Assembly (NCBI RefSeq): GCF_006538365.1 | Contig: NZ_BJKN01000001.1 | Coordinates: 799,639-863,638, forward strand | Length of the DNA stretch: 64,000 bases | DNA from: Moorella sp. E308F | GTDB taxonomy: Bacteria > Bacillota > DSM-521 > Neomoorellales > Neomoorellaceae | Direction of reading: 5' to 3' | Part shown: positions 8,931 through 17,952 of the stretch, one piece after another | Numbering within the stretch: position 1 is the first letter of the stretch | How the letters are laid out: every line of letters begins with the position of its first letter | Position numbers and translations under genes: made by a program | The notes under the pieces: generated by a model | What the model was told of the DNA's origin: nothing | Databases searched by the model: none | Seen by the model: only the letters and a program-made list of their open reading frames with translations

Positions 8931-9506
8931 TTGCCGGTGCAGATGGTGGTGGGCCTGGGCAATCCCGGGCTCAGTTATGAGGCGACCCGGCATAATGCGG
9001 GTTTTATGGTCCTTGATCTCCTGGCCGACGAACTGGGAATTGACTTTAATTCCAGCCAGCACCAGGCGCTCATCGGCCGGGGGATGGTCGGGGAAAGGCG
9101 GGTCCTCCTGGTCAAACCCCAGACCTATATGAATAATAGCGGTCGGGCCGTAGCCCCCCTGGCGCGCTGGTACGGTATCGCCCCGGCTGAAATGGTAATT
9201 GTTCACGATGACCTGGACTTGGCGCCGGGGCGGATGCGTATCAGGCCTGCGGGCAGTTCCGGGGGGCACCGCGGTTTGCAGTCGATTATCAACGCCCTGG
9301 GGACTACGGCCGTACCAAGATTAAAAATAGGTATTGGCCGGCCTCAAGAGGGGCAAAATGTAGTTGACTATGTGTTACAGCCCTTCAGTGAAGATGACTG
9401 GGCCCTGGTGAGCCCGGTCCTCCTGAAGGCGGCCCGAGCCCTCCGTTTCCTCCTGGAAGGAGGGGAACTGGAGGAGGCCATGAATCGTTTTAATATTAAA
9501 CCATGA
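8931..9506 (+). CDS. pth: Peptidyl-tRNA hydrolase
   Basis: Releases tRNA from prematurely dropped peptidyl-tRNA. The family hallmarks are visible near the N-terminus: VVGLGNPGLSYEATRHNAG, with the catalytic His in RHNAG (about 20-24), then VKPQTYMNNSG and IVHDDLDLAPG. TTG at 8931 gives 191 residues, the usual size, with purine-rich GGAGTTGGGGGC upstream. A GTG at 8901 would add ten residues with a poorer site, so the start is uncertain. The stop overlaps the next gene by four bases (ATGA), suggesting coupled translation. Confidence 0.93.
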   Translation: MPVQMVVGLGNPGLSYEATRHNAGFMVLDLLADELGIDFNSSQHQALIGRGMVGERRVLLVKPQTYMNNSGRAVAPLARWYGIAPAEMVIVHDDLDLAPGRMRIRPAGSSGGHRGLQSIINALGTTAVPRLKIGIGRPQEGQNVVDYVLQPFSEDDWALVSPVLLKAARALRFLLEGGELEEAMNRFNIKP

Positions 9507-9910
9507 TTTTTCTTCAAACCTTAATGGCAGGCCTTCTGGCGGCCCTGGTAGCCTGGGGGGTTAATTACGTTCTCCTGGGGCTGAGGTTGAATAATAGAGC
9601 CATCCTCGCTTTTATAGGGCCCTTTGGGGAAGAGACCCTAAAGACTGGCCTGGGCCTTTTGACAGGGGCTTCCCTGGCCGGTGTGCATGCCGTGTTTGGT
9701 TTCGCTGAAGCCGCCTGGGAGCTGGCCAGTACATCTCCGGCCAAAAAACGTGGCAAGCTAAAACCAGCCCTGGCGGCTGTGGCAGGCCATTCTTTTTTTG
9801 GCTTGCTGGTATCCCTGGCTTTCGCTCGTTCCGGCCGGGCCGACGTAGCCCTGGCCACCGATTTCCTGGCTCACCTGGCCTGGAACCGGCTAATTTTAGC
9901 CCTGCATTAA
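9503..9910 (+). CDS. Small PrsW/CPBP-like integral membrane protein
   Basis: A 135-residue hydrophobic protein with about four membrane segments. It carries a condensed set of motifs typical of PrsW-type glutamic intramembrane proteases: EETLK (43-47), FGFAE (65-69), a membrane His96 in GHSFFG, and HLAWN (124-128). PrsW cleaves anti-sigma factors in Bacillus, but that protein is considerably longer. Here the motifs are packed into about half the length, so this may be a minimal member or a non-proteolytic relative. It is coupled to pth through ATGA. The PrsW assignment rests on motif order only. Confidence 0.55.
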   Translation: MIFLQTLMAGLLAALVAWGVNYVLLGLRLNNRAILAFIGPFGEETLKTGLGLLTGASLAGVHAVFGFAEAAWELASTSPAKKRGKLKPALAAVAGHSFFGLLVSLAFARSGRADVALATDFLAHLAWNRLILALH

Positions 9911-9930
9911 TTTTACAATACAATCAAAAC

Positions 9931-9960
9931 TTGACTTCTTTCCCGGGGGCAGAATATAAT
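9931..9960 (+). promoter_or_regulatory. Sigma-A promoter upstream of mfd
   Basis: TTGACT (9931-9936), an 18-bp spacer, TATAAT (9955-9960). The expected transcription start near 9967 lies about 90 nt before the mfd ATG and just before a strong hairpin. Confidence 0.7.
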
Positions 9961-9984
9961 AAATACCGGATGAGGAGTGTTGTG

Positions 9985-10015
9985 AAGAAAAGGCCCTGGA
10001 AAAGGGCCTTTTCTT
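9985..10015 (+). terminator. Terminator-like hairpin in the mfd leader
   Basis: A perfect 12-bp stem, AAGAAAAGGCCC (9985-9996) with GGGCCTTTTCTT (10004-10015), and a 7-nt loop TGGAAAA. The T-rich side is part of the stem, so it could work as a weak terminator or attenuator. It lies only about 20 nt after the predicted start of transcription. Confidence 0.6.
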
Positions 10016-10054
10016 AATCAACAAAGGCTTGTTTGCTGGTTGGAGTGCATATAA

Positions 10055-13000
10055 ATGTATAATTATGGTATATTGCAAATTGTCAGAGATAGTTCTCAAT
10101 TTCACAGCATAGTAAAAGGCTTGAACCAGGGCCTGGCGGAGCAACAGCTCTACGGACTCCCGGAAGGCCTAAAGGGGCTGTGGCTGGCAGCCATGCTCCT
10201 CGATTACCATCCAATCCTGGTGGTTACAGCAGGGAGCGATGAAGCCGGGCGCCTGGTAGCCGACATCGATTCCTTCTGGCCGGGTTCAGGCACCTGCTTT
10301 CTACCGGCGAAGGAACTCCTTCCGGTAGAGGTATACGCCCACAGCCCGGAACTGGAGGGCCAGCGCCTTAAGGCCCTGACGGATATGGTCGGCGGGCGGA
10401 TGCGACTCCTAGTGGTTCCGGTGGATGCTTTGCTCCAGAAGCTGCCGCCGCCGGAAATTTTAAAGGAGGCCCTTCTCTCCCTGGAAATCGGCCAGACCAT
10501 TAATCGCGAGGCTCTCCTGGAGAGGTTAATTGCCCTCGGTTACCGGCGGCAGGAAGTAGTCGAAGCCCCAGGCCAGATGGCCGTCCGGGGGGGCGTTATT
10601 GACATCTATCCCCCGGGTGCCGGGGAACCGGTACGTTTAGAATTATTTGGCGATGAGATTGATTCTCTTCGTTTTTTTAATCCGGATACCCAGCTGTCGG
10701 TGGCAGAGACGCGGGCCGTAACCATCGGGCCGGCCCGGGAGGTTCTCCCTCCCCAGGATATAAAGCCCGGGCTGGAGGCTTTGCAGGCCGAGTTTTCCCA
10801 GACCTATACTGCCTTGCGCAACCGCCAGCCCCAGGCAGCCCGGGAGTTAAAAGAGAGAATCCAGAATTTAATGGCCCGGCTGGAGATGGGAGACTGGCCG
10901 GAAGGTATTGACCAGCTCCAGGCCCTTTTCTACCCGCGTCTGGCCACCCTTTTCGATTACTTCTCGCGCCCACCCCTGGTGGTTCTCGATGACCCGGCAC
11001 GTTTGCAGGAAGAAATGCGCCGGCGGGAACAGCAACGCTTAGGGGTTTTTACCGAAATGCTGGCCGGCGGCCTGGCTTTACCCTCCCAGGGGGAGGCCTA
11101 CCTGGAAACGGATGAATTGGAGCGTCTTTTCAGTTGCCACCAGCGCCTCTATTTTTCCCTCTTACCCCGGCGGGCGCCGGGGACCAGCCCCCGGCAGGCC
11201 ATGGGTGTTGGCGCCCAGTCCATCCCGGCCTTTCAGGGGCGGATGAATTTATTGGTTGACGAACTCAGTCGCTGGCGGCGGGATGGCTACCGTACCATCT
11301 TTATGGTAGCCGACCCGGAGCGGATGGCCAGTTTGCGCCAGGCCCTGGCCGATCAGGGTATAGGCAGCCAGGTTCTGGATGAAGTGGCTGCCGTTCCCGG
11401 GAACGGGCAAATACTTTTTGTGTCCGGACGCCTGCACCAGGGCTTTTCCTGGCCCGAGATGCGGCTGGCGGTACTGGGGGACACGGAAGTTTATGGCGGG
11501 GTTAAAAGGCCGCGACGGCTCAAGGTGGCCATGGAAGGTAGCAAAATCACTTCTTTTAGCGATCTCCGGGAAGGTGATTACGTTGTCCATGTTCACCATG
11601 GCATTGGCCGTTACCTGGGCCTGAAGCAGCTGGAGGTAGGAGGTATTAAAAAAGACTACCTCCTCATCCAGTACGCCGGCCAGGACCGCCTCTATGTGCC
11701 CATTGATCAGGTTTCCCTGGTACAAAAGTACGTAGGGGCCGAAGGTCATGTACCGCGTTTGTACCGCCTGGGAGGCAATGAATGGCATAAGGTTAAGAGC
11801 CGGGTCCAGGAAGCTGTCCAGGCCATGGCCGAGGAATTGCTGGAGCTCTACGCCAAACGGGAGGCTATCCCCGGCTATGCTTTTTCACCCGATACGCCCT
11901 GGCAGCGGGAATTTGAAGAGGCCTTTCCCTATACCGAGACGCCGGACCAGCTCAAGGCCATCGCTGAGGTGAAGGCGGATATGGAGAGGCCCCGGCCCAT
12001 GGACCGCCTTCTCTGCGGCGATGTCGGTTATGGTAAGACGGAGGTGGCCATGCGGGCGGCCTTTAAAGCCGTCATGGACGGCAAGCAGGTGGCCGTCCTG
12101 GTGCCGACAACCATCCTTGCCCAACAGCACTATAATACCTTTAAGGCACGCTTTGAGAATTTCCCGGTAAAGATAGCCGTCCTGAGTCGCTTTTGTTCAC
12201 CCGGGGAGCAAAAGCGGGTTGTTAAGGCTTTAAAAAGGGGCGAGGTGGATATTGTCATTGGCACCCACCGCCTGTTGTCCGGTGATGTCTCCTTCAAGGA
12301 CCTGGGTCTGGTCATCATTGATGAAGAACAGCGCTTTGGCGTGGCCCATAAAGAGAAGTTAAAGAAACTGCGTTACAGCGTCGATGTCCTGACCATGACG
12401 GCTACCCCTATTCCGCGCACGCTGCACATGGCCCTGGCCGGTGTTCGCAACATGAGCCTGATTGAAACACCGCCGGAAGACCGCTTTCCCGTCCAGACCT
12501 ATGTGGTTGAATACAGCCCGGAGCTGGTGCGAGAGGCCATCCGGAGGGAACTGGACCGTGGCGGCCAGGTTTACTTTGTTCACAACCGGGTGGCCGATAT
12601 TGATCGCTTCGCCTATCACGTCCAGCAGCTGGTACCGGAAGCCCGGGTGGGAGTGGGTCACGGCCAGATGGAGGAAAGGGAGCTGGAAAAGATCATGCTG
12701 GACTTTATCGAAGGCCGTTACGATGTGCTTGTCTGTACTACCATTGTGGAAAATGGCCTCGATATCCCCAACGTCAATACCCTAATTGTCGATGAGAGCG
12801 ATAGTTTCGGCCTGGCCCAGCTTTACCAGCTCCGCGGCCGGGTAGGCCGGAGCAACCGCCTGGCCTATGCTTATTTCACCTACCGGCCGGACAAAGTCCT
12901 GGGTGAAGTGGCCGAAAAGCGCCTGGCTGCCATACGGGAGTTTACCGCCCTTGGCTCCGGGTATAAAATTGCCCTCAGGGACCTGCAAATCCGGGGCGCA

Positions 13001-13609
13001 GGGAACCTCCTGGGACCCGAACAGCATGGCCACATGCTGGCCGTGGGCTTTGATCTCTACTGCCAGCTCCTGGAGGAGGCCGTGCAAAAACTAAAACGCC
13101 AGCGTGGCGAAGCCGTACCGGAAACAAGACAGACGGCAGCACCGCCGGCGGCTCCCGTAGAATTAAGCGTGGATACTTTCTTAAGTGACGAGTATATCCC
13201 TGATGCCGCCTTGAAGATGGAAATCTACCACCGCTTAATGGCGGCCAGGGATTTAAACGAAGTCGAAGCTATTGCCAGCGAAATGGAAGACCGCTTTGGC
13301 CGACCGCCGGCCGCGGCGGAAAATCTTTTGGGCCTTGCCCGGGTACGCCTCCTGGCCCAGGAAGTTGGAGTAAGCAGCGTCCACCAGAAGGGCAGGGAAG
13401 TAGAATTGAATTTTGGTCAGCGTCACGACCTGCGGGGCGAAAGGCTGATGCACCTGACCAAGTATTTTCCCCGCAAGCTCTCTTTTTCATCTGCTGGCGG
13501 TTTGACCATCAAGGTGCGAACGGCGGGCCTGGACCAGCAGGGGTTGCTGGCCTTGCTGGAGGATGTCCTGACCAGGATTAAATACCTGGTCGCGGAAGCG
13601 GCGGGCTGA
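10055..13609 (+). CDS. mfd: Transcription-repair coupling factor
   Basis: ATP-driven DNA translocase that removes stalled RNA polymerase and recruits UvrA to lesions. Domains in order: UvrB-like N-terminal region (about 1-350), RNA polymerase-interaction domain with [14 protein letters not shown], superfamily 2 translocase with Walker [12 protein letters not shown] (from about 655) and DEEQRFG (about 755), motif [11 protein letters not shown], and the C-terminal TRCF domain. At 1184 residues it is full length. GGAG at 10042 serves the ATG at 10055. spoVT follows as in Bacillus, but no PrsA-type foldase gene lies between them. Confidence 0.97.
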   Translation: MYNYGILQIVRDSSQFHSIVKGLNQGLAEQQLYGLPEGLKGLWLAAMLLDYHPILVVTAGSDEAGRLVADIDSFWPGSGTCFLPAKELLPVEVYAHSPELEGQRLKALTDMVGGRMRLLVVPVDALLQKLPPPEILKEALLSLEIGQTINREALLERLIALGYRRQEVVEAPGQMAVRGGVIDIYPPGAGEPVRLELFGDEIDSLRFFNPDTQLSVAETRAVTIGPAREVLPPQDIKPGLEALQAEFSQTYTALRNRQPQAARELKERIQNLMARLEMGDWPEGIDQLQALFYPRLATLFDYFSRPPLVVLDDPARLQEEMRRREQQRLGVFTEMLAGGLALPSQGEAYLETDELERLFSCHQRLYFSLLPRRAPGTSPRQAMGVGAQSIPAFQGRMNLLVDELSRWRRDGYRTIFMVADPERMASLRQALADQGIGSQVLDEVAAVPGNGQILFVSGRLHQGFSWPEMRLAVLGDTEVYGGVKRPRRLKVAMEGSKITSFSDLREGDYVVHVHHGIGRYLGLKQLEVGGIKKDYLLIQYAGQDRLYVPIDQVSLVQKYVGAEGHVPRLYRLGGNEWHKVKSRVQEAVQAMAEELLELYAKREAIPGYAFSPDTPWQREFEEAFPYTETPDQLKAIAEVKADMERPRPMDRLLCGDVGYGKTEVAMRAAFKAVMDGKQVAVLVPTTILAQQHYNTFKARFENFPVKIAVLSRFCSPGEQKRVVKALKRGEVDIVIGTHRLLSGDVSFKDLGLVIIDEEQRFGVAHKEKLKKLRYSVDVLTMTATPIPRTLHMALAGVRNMSLIETPPEDRFPVQTYVVEYSPELVREAIRRELDRGGQVYFVHNRVADIDRFAYHVQQLVPEARVGVGHGQMEERELEKIMLDFIEGRYDVLVCTTIVENGLDIPNVNTLIVDESDSFGLAQLYQLRGRVGRSNRLAYAYFTYRPDKVLGEVAEKRLAAIREFTALGSGYKIALRDLQIRGAGNLLGPEQHGHMLAVGFDLYCQLLEEAVQKLKRQRGEAVPETRQTAAPPAAPVELSVDTFLSDEYIPDAALKMEIYHRLMAARDLNEVEAIASEMEDRFGRPPAAAENLLGLARVRLLAQEVGVSSVHQKGREVELNFGQRHDLRGERLMHLTKYFPRKLSFSSAGGLTIKVRTAGLDQQGLLALLEDVLTRIKYLVAEAAG

Positions 13610-13754
13610 AGCAGCCGTGATGCTGGCCAACAGGGTTTATGTCGGCAGCCAGGTGACTGCCCGGGGGCGAATGGAAGCTTTCCGTAAATTTTAGTATTTG
13701 CCTGGGAGCCGGATTTTATCCATGGTACCAGTTATAGAAAAGGCAGGGAAAAAA

Positions 13755-13785
13755 TGAATAAACCATCCGCGTGGATTATATACTA
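13755..13785 (+). promoter_or_regulatory. Candidate forespore (sigma-G type) promoter of spoVT
   Basis: TGAATA (13755-13760), an 18-bp gap, TATACTA (13779-13785). This is close to the Bacillus sigma-G consensus TGMATA / CATAMTA. Bacillus spoVT is transcribed by sigma-G. The rest of the 13610-13846 gap shows nothing else supportable. Confidence 0.5.
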
Positions 13786-13846
13786 ACATTGAAAGCTAAT
13801 TCTTGAAAGGGTTACCCGGAAAAGGGTAAAGGGGGGATAGATAGCA

Positions 13847-14398
13847 GTGAAAGCAACAGGCATTGTACGGCGTATTGACGATCTAGGACGCGTGGTAATA
13901 CCCAAGGAAATCAGGCGCACCCTGCGGATTCGCGAAGGTGATCCACTGGAAATCTTCGTTGATCGCGAAGGCGAGGTAATTTTAAAAAAATACTCGCCCA
14001 TTGGTGAGCTTGGAGACTTTGCCAAAGAATACGCAGATTCGCTCCATGAAGCTATCGGGCATATAGCCTGTATTGCTGACCGGGACAACATTATTGCGGT
14101 GGCCGGTGCCCCCAAAAAGGAATTCCTGGATAAACCCATTGGTCCTGCCGTGGAAAAGGTCATGGAAGACCGGAAACCTGTCCTGATTAATTCCCCAACA
14201 GAAGAGTGGTTCCCCATTGACGGCGAAGGAGAGGCCTATAAATTTACTGCCGAAGTGATTGCTCCCATAATTGCCGAGGGCGATCCCATCGGGGCGGTAA
14301 TTATCTGTTCCCGGGAGCCGGGTGTGAAAATGGGGGATATGGAGCTGAAGCTGGCCGAGACGGCGGCAGGTTTCCTGGCCAAACAAATGGAACAATAG
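13847..14398 (+). CDS. spoVT: Stage V sporulation protein T, transcriptional regulator
   Basis: Forespore transcription regulator of 183 residues. The N-terminal AbrB-type swapped-hairpin DNA-binding domain (about 1-50) reads KATGIVRRIDDLGRVVIPKE. A GAF-like domain (about 56-180) includes GHIACIADRDNIIAVAGA. In Bacillus it tunes sigma-G-dependent genes for germination and resistance. It starts at GTG 13847 behind AAAGGGGGG. Immediate neighbours are mfd upstream and the YabN-type gene downstream, and a strong terminator closes the gene, so it is probably monocistronic. Confidence 0.95.
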   Translation: MKATGIVRRIDDLGRVVIPKEIRRTLRIREGDPLEIFVDREGEVILKKYSPIGELGDFAKEYADSLHEAIGHIACIADRDNIIAVAGAPKKEFLDKPIGPAVEKVMEDRKPVLINSPTEEWFPIDGEGEAYKFTAEVIAPIIAEGDPIGAVIICSREPGVKMGDMELKLAETAAGFLAKQMEQ

Positions 14399-14399
14399 C

Positions 14400-14426
14400 G
14401 CGGCGCCCAGGCGCCGCTTTTTTTTT
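14400..14426 (+). terminator. Intrinsic terminator after spoVT
   Basis: GCGGCGCC (14400-14407) pairs with GGCGCCGC (14410-14417), followed by nine T residues. Confidence 0.9.
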
Positions 14427-14480
14427 GGCCGGGTGTTGTGGTACAATAAAACGGTATACTTTTCCTGTGAGGCGAGGTAG

Positions 14481-15953
14481 ATGGCAGGCAAGGTTATTAT
14501 CGCCGGCATGGGACCAGGTGACCCGGCCCAGGTGCCGCCGGCAGTCCTGGAGATCCTCAAAGGTGTGGACAAGATATACTTGCGGACAGGGCGGCATCCG
14601 GCAGTAGCGGCTTTAGAAGAGCGGGGATTGCAGTGGGAAACCTTTGATAGCTATTATGATCAGGCGGGAGATTTTGAGGAACTTTACCAGCTGATAGTTA
14701 CTACCTTACTTAATGAGGCCAGAAACAAAGAGCTGGCCTACGTCGTACCGGGACATCCCCTGGTGGCCGAAAGGAGTGTAACCCTGCTCCTGGAAGCTGC
14801 CCCCGCATCCGGAGTAGATACCCGGGTAATACCGGCCATGAGCTGCCTGGATGCCCTGTATGCCACTCTGCGTCTTGACCCCACCCGGGGCTTAACTGTA
14901 ACCGATGCCCTGACTTTGACGGTAGATGGACTGGACCCCGGCCTGGGACTTATAGTTACCCAGGTTTACAACCAGCGGATAGCCTCCGACACCAAATTGA
15001 CCCTTATGGGCCTTTACCCGGATGAATATCCGGTAACGGTGATTCGGGGTGCCGGCCTGCCCGGGGAAGAACAGGTGGCAACGGTACCGCTCTATGCCAT
15101 CGACCGTCTGCCCTGGATTGATCACCTTACCAGCATTTACCTGCCACCCTATCCGGAGGGGCGGGACCGGACCCTGGCGGGGCTGAAAGCCATTATGGCC
15201 AGGCTTCGCGGCGAAGGAGGTTGCCCCTGGGACCGGGAACAGAGTCACCAATCTCTTAAACGTTACCTTATTGAAGAAGCCTATGAAGTCCTGGAAGCCA
15301 TTGATAGCGGCGATATGCATAAACTGTGTGAGGAGTTGGGAGACTTACTGCTACAGGTAGTCTTCCATGCCCGGCTGGCTGAGGAAACCGGCGATTTTAC
15401 CCTGGCTGACTGCCTGGAAGCTATCTGTGCCAAGATGCGTCGCCGCCATCCCCATGTTTTTGGTACGGCTATTTTAAATACAGCCGGGGAGGTGCTGGCT
15501 CGCTGGGATCAAATTAAGGCGGCCGAAAAGAAAAGCAACGGGGAAGAGGAGCCTTCCGTATTAAGTGTACCCCGGGGCCTGCCGGCCCTCATGAAGGCCC
15601 TGAAGATTCAGGAGCAGGCAGCCCGGGTGGGTTTTGACTGGAGTGACGTAACCGGTGTTTGGGCCAAAGTAGAGGAAGAGTTGGAAGAATTAAGAGACGC
15701 AGTGGCCGGTGAAAAGCACCGGAAACAGGCTGCTGAAATGGGAGATGTGCTTTTCGCCCTGGTGAACCTGGCCCGCTGGCTCGGGGTGGAGCCGGAAGCT
15801 GCTTTACAGGCTGCTGTTGCTAAATTTATGCAACGTTTTCAGTATATCGAGAGGAGGGCCCGGCAAAAAGGACTGGATGTTGAAGGGCTTTCCCTGGCAG
15901 AGATGGATGCTTTGTGGGAAGAAGCAAAAAAAATCAAGGAAAATAATAGTTAA
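14481..15953 (+). CDS. yabN: YabN-type tetrapyrrole methylase / MazG nucleoside triphosphate pyrophosphohydrolase fusion
   Basis: A two-domain protein of 490 residues. The N-terminal half (about 1-215) is a SAM-dependent tetrapyrrole (corrin/porphyrin) methylase-like domain with GMGPGDP (9-15) and PGHPLVAE. The C-terminal half (about 235-480) is a MazG NTP pyrophosphohydrolase, with tandem EExxE-type motifs such as EEAYEVLEAI and EELGDLLLQVVFHA. MazG domains hydrolyse non-canonical NTPs or control ppGpp; the methylase activity of YabN has not been assigned. The order yabN-hup-yabO matches Bacillus and related genera. Confidence 0.92.
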   Translation: MAGKVIIAGMGPGDPAQVPPAVLEILKGVDKIYLRTGRHPAVAALEERGLQWETFDSYYDQAGDFEELYQLIVTTLLNEARNKELAYVVPGHPLVAERSVTLLLEAAPASGVDTRVIPAMSCLDALYATLRLDPTRGLTVTDALTLTVDGLDPGLGLIVTQVYNQRIASDTKLTLMGLYPDEYPVTVIRGAGLPGEEQVATVPLYAIDRLPWIDHLTSIYLPPYPEGRDRTLAGLKAIMARLRGEGGCPWDREQSHQSLKRYLIEEAYEVLEAIDSGDMHKLCEELGDLLLQVVFHARLAEETGDFTLADCLEAICAKMRRRHPHVFGTAILNTAGEVLARWDQIKAAEKKSNGEEEPSVLSVPRGLPALMKALKIQEQAARVGFDWSDVTGVWAKVEEELEELRDAVAGEKHRKQAAEMGDVLFALVNLARWLGVEPEAALQAAVAKFMQRFQYIERRARQKGLDVEGLSLAEMDALWEEAKKIKENNS

Positions 15954-16024
15954 TGCAGGAGATTGTTGGATTATAGCGAATAAATGTGAACAAGGGCATA
16001 ACCGATAAGCAGGAGGGATGACAA

Positions 16025-16300
16025 TTGAATAAGATGGATTTAGTTGCCAGCGTGGCAGAAAAAACCGATCTGACTAAAAAAGAAGCTGAAAAGGTAGTCA
16101 GCGCTGTACTGGCCAGCATCGAAGAAGCCCTGGCCCAGGGCGACAAGGTTCAGCTTGTCGGCTTTGGAACCTTTGAGATCAAGGAAAGAGCCGCCCGGGT
16201 AGGGCGCAACCCCCGGACCGGCGAGGAAATCGAAATTGCGGCCACGCGGGTGCCGGTTTTCAAACCCGGCAAGGCATTGAAGGAAGCTGTGGCCAAATAA
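16025..16300 (+). CDS. hup: DNA-binding protein HU
   Basis: Small histone-like nucleoid protein of 91 residues that bends DNA as a dimer. Family motifs: the N-terminal helix [20 protein letters not shown] and the DNA-arm region [20 protein letters not shown] (about 47-66). The start is TTG at 16025 after an AGGAGGGA site. It lies between yabN and the S4-domain gene and is followed by a moderate terminator. Confidence 0.97.
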   Translation: MNKMDLVASVAEKTDLTKKEAEKVVSAVLASIEEALAQGDKVQLVGFGTFEIKERAARVGRNPRTGEEIEIAATRVPVFKPGKALKEAVAK

Positions 16301-16312
16301 ATGCGGTGAGGG

Positions 16313-16340
16313 AAATCAGGCATCAGGCCTGATTTTCTGT
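16313..16340 (+). terminator. Probable terminator after hup
   Basis: AAATCAGGC (16313-16321) pairs with GCCTGATTT (16327-16335), a 5-nt loop, then TCTGTTT. The T tract is imperfect. Confidence 0.6.
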
Positions 16341-16353
16341 TTGGAGGTCCATC

Positions 16354-16623
16354 ATGCGCCTGGATAAGTTCCTGAAGGTCTCCCGGTTAATCAAGAGGCG
16401 GACTTTGGCCAAGGAAGTGTGTGACGGCGGCGGGGTAGAGGTGAACCGCCGACCGGCCAAGGCCGGTACAGAAGTAAAACCCGGCGATATTATAACCTTG
16501 AAGCTGGGCAACCGCTGGCAGACGGTAGAAGTGCTGGCCACGCCGGAAAGTATAGCTGCCGACCGGGCTAAAGAAACCTACCGGGTTCTGGCTGAAGGCA
16601 AAACTGAGACCGGCGAGCCCTAA
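16354..16623 (+). CDS. yabO: S4-domain RNA-binding protein, YabO/Hsp15 type
   Basis: An 89-residue protein consisting almost entirely of an S4 RNA-binding fold (MRLDKFLKVSRLIKRRTLAK at the N-terminus, with GGVEVNRRPAKAGTEVKPGD following). It resembles YabO of Bacillus and the heat-shock ribosome-recycling protein Hsp15 (HslR). Such proteins bind 23S rRNA or 50S subunits with blocked peptidyl-tRNA. GGAGG precedes the ATG. Its position in the yabN-yabO-yabP-yabQ-divIC cluster supports the YabO name more than any experimental evidence does. Confidence 0.88.
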   Translation: MRLDKFLKVSRLIKRRTLAKEVCDGGGVEVNRRPAKAGTEVKPGDIITLKLGNRWQTVEVLATPESIAADRAKETYRVLAEGKTETGEP

Positions 16624-16628
16624 CTGGA

Positions 16629-16660
16629 TGCATAGCCATGAATGCTTCCTGCTTATACTA
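16629..16660 (+). promoter_or_regulatory. Possible sporulation-type promoter before the SpoIID-like gene
   Basis: TGCATA (16629-16634), 19 bp, TATACTA (16654-16660). It resembles the element before spoVT, with a slightly long spacer. Confidence 0.35.
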
Positions 16661-16688
16661 AGGAAAAACCTGAAAGGCAGGAGCAAGC

Positions 16689-17618
16689 ATGGCGTTAAGG
16701 CGTAAAGTTATAGCAGGTATAGTCGGGCTATTGTTCTTAAGCCACTTTCTGGGAGGTTGCCGGGCACCGGCCAGGCGACCGGCGGCCGAAGAACCCACCA
16801 TCTCCCTTTATGTTAACCAGACCGGCGAGGTTAAAAGGTTAAAAATAGAAGAATACCTGCCCGGCGTAGTAGCGGCGGAAATGGAGCCCACCTGGCCCCT
16901 TAACGCCCTGGCGGCCCAGGCAATAATTGCCCGGACCTTTACTGTGAAAAAGATGCAGGAGGGCGGTGTCAAGGCCCACGGGACCGATGCCTCCACCAGC
17001 GTGGAGGAGTTCCAGGCTTACAACCCTGCCAGGGTCAACGATAATGTTCGCCGGGCAGTAGAAATGACCCGCGGCCAGGTAATAAAATATAAGGGGAACT
17101 ACATCAATGCCTGGTTTTATGCTTCCGGCGGCTCCCGGACGGCTGCTTCAGCCGTAGAAGGGTTAAATTTCCGTCAAGAACCGGCACCGTACATCCAGAG
17201 TGTCCCTGACCCGGGAATGGCCATTACTACGCCGGAGAATAAAAGCTGGACGGCGACCTTCAGTACTGCCGAAGTGGCCGCGGCAGTAAGAAAAGTTACC
17301 GGCCAGGACCCGGGACCTATTACCTCGGTAAGTATTGCCGCCAAAGGCCCTTCGGGCCGGGCTACCCAGTTAAAGGTCGGTAAGCTTACAGTTGATGCCC
17401 CCGCCCTGCGCCTTGCCCTGGGCAATGACCGCCTGCGTTCGACCCTGCTGACGGGTATAACCGCCGGCAATGGTCGGGTAACCTTCAAGGGCGAGGGCTA
17501 CGGCCACGGCGTGGGTATGAGTCAGTGGGGGGCCAAAGCCCTGGCCGAACAGGGCAAATCACCCCAGGAGATTATTAAATACTTTTTTAAAGATGTGGAG
17601 CTGGTCAAGGCCTGGTAG
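16689..17618 (+). CDS. SpoIID/LytB domain lipoprotein
   Basis: Predicted membrane-anchored cell-wall enzyme of 309 residues. The signal peptide ends in a lipobox LGGC (21-24), so it is probably a lipoprotein. The SpoIID/LytB domain starts around 52 with LKIEEYLPGVVAAEMEPTWP, continues with ALAAQAIIARTF and ends with GYGHGVGMSQWGA. SpoIID is the lytic transglycosylase that degrades peptidoglycan during engulfment; Bacillus SpoIID has a membrane anchor rather than a lipobox. It is inserted between yabO and yabP, where Bacillus has no such gene. Whether it acts in engulfment or in vegetative wall turnover is not visible. Confidence 0.85.
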   Translation: MALRRKVIAGIVGLLFLSHFLGGCRAPARRPAAEEPTISLYVNQTGEVKRLKIEEYLPGVVAAEMEPTWPLNALAAQAIIARTFTVKKMQEGGVKAHGTDASTSVEEFQAYNPARVNDNVRRAVEMTRGQVIKYKGNYINAWFYASGGSRTAASAVEGLNFRQEPAPYIQSVPDPGMAITTPENKSWTATFSTAEVAAAVRKVTGQDPGPITSVSIAAKGPSGRATQLKVGKLTVDAPALRLALGNDRLRSTLLTGITAGNGRVTFKGEGYGHGVGMSQWGAKALAEQGKSPQEIIKYFFKDVELVKAW

Positions 17619-17685
17619 CCGGCCAGCTTTTTTATTACTTTTTTACCCTTCTCCTTCATAAAAATAAAGGAGGGGGGATGGCGTT

Positions 17686-17952
17686 ATGGCCGACGGGCAG
17701 CACCAGCTCACCATTATCAACCGGCAAAAACTAGTTATCAGCGGAGTCCTCCATGTTCTTAATTACGATGAAGAAGAAATACTCGTGGAAACAACCATGG
17801 GACTTCTCTCTGTTAAGGGCAAAGATTTTAATATCAGCAATTTGAGCTTAGAGACAGGTAATCTTGAGGCCAGCGGTACCGTAAATAACCTTTGTTATAG
17901 CGAGGGAAAGGGCGCCAGGGGTAAGGGTTTGCTCCAGCGCCTGCTTAAATGA
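17686..17952 (+). CDS. yabP: Sporulation protein YabP
   Basis: An 88-residue protein of the YabP/YqfC family, made of beta-strand repeats. The recognisable core runs from LTIINRQKLVISGVLHVLNY to MGLLSVKGKDFNISNLSLE. In Bacillus YabP is needed with YabQ for cortex formation and is made in the mother cell. GGAGGGGG precedes the ATG. The stop overlaps yabQ by four bases (ATGA), so both are translated from one mRNA. Confidence 0.92.
   Translation: MADGQHQLTIINRQKLVISGVLHVLNYDEEEILVETTMGLLSVKGKDFNISNLSLETGNLEASGTVNNLCYSEGKGARGKGLLQRLLK

Noticed and set aside
13621-13695. 24-codon frame starting near the mfd stop
   Set aside because: Very short, no ribosome-binding site, no conservation known.
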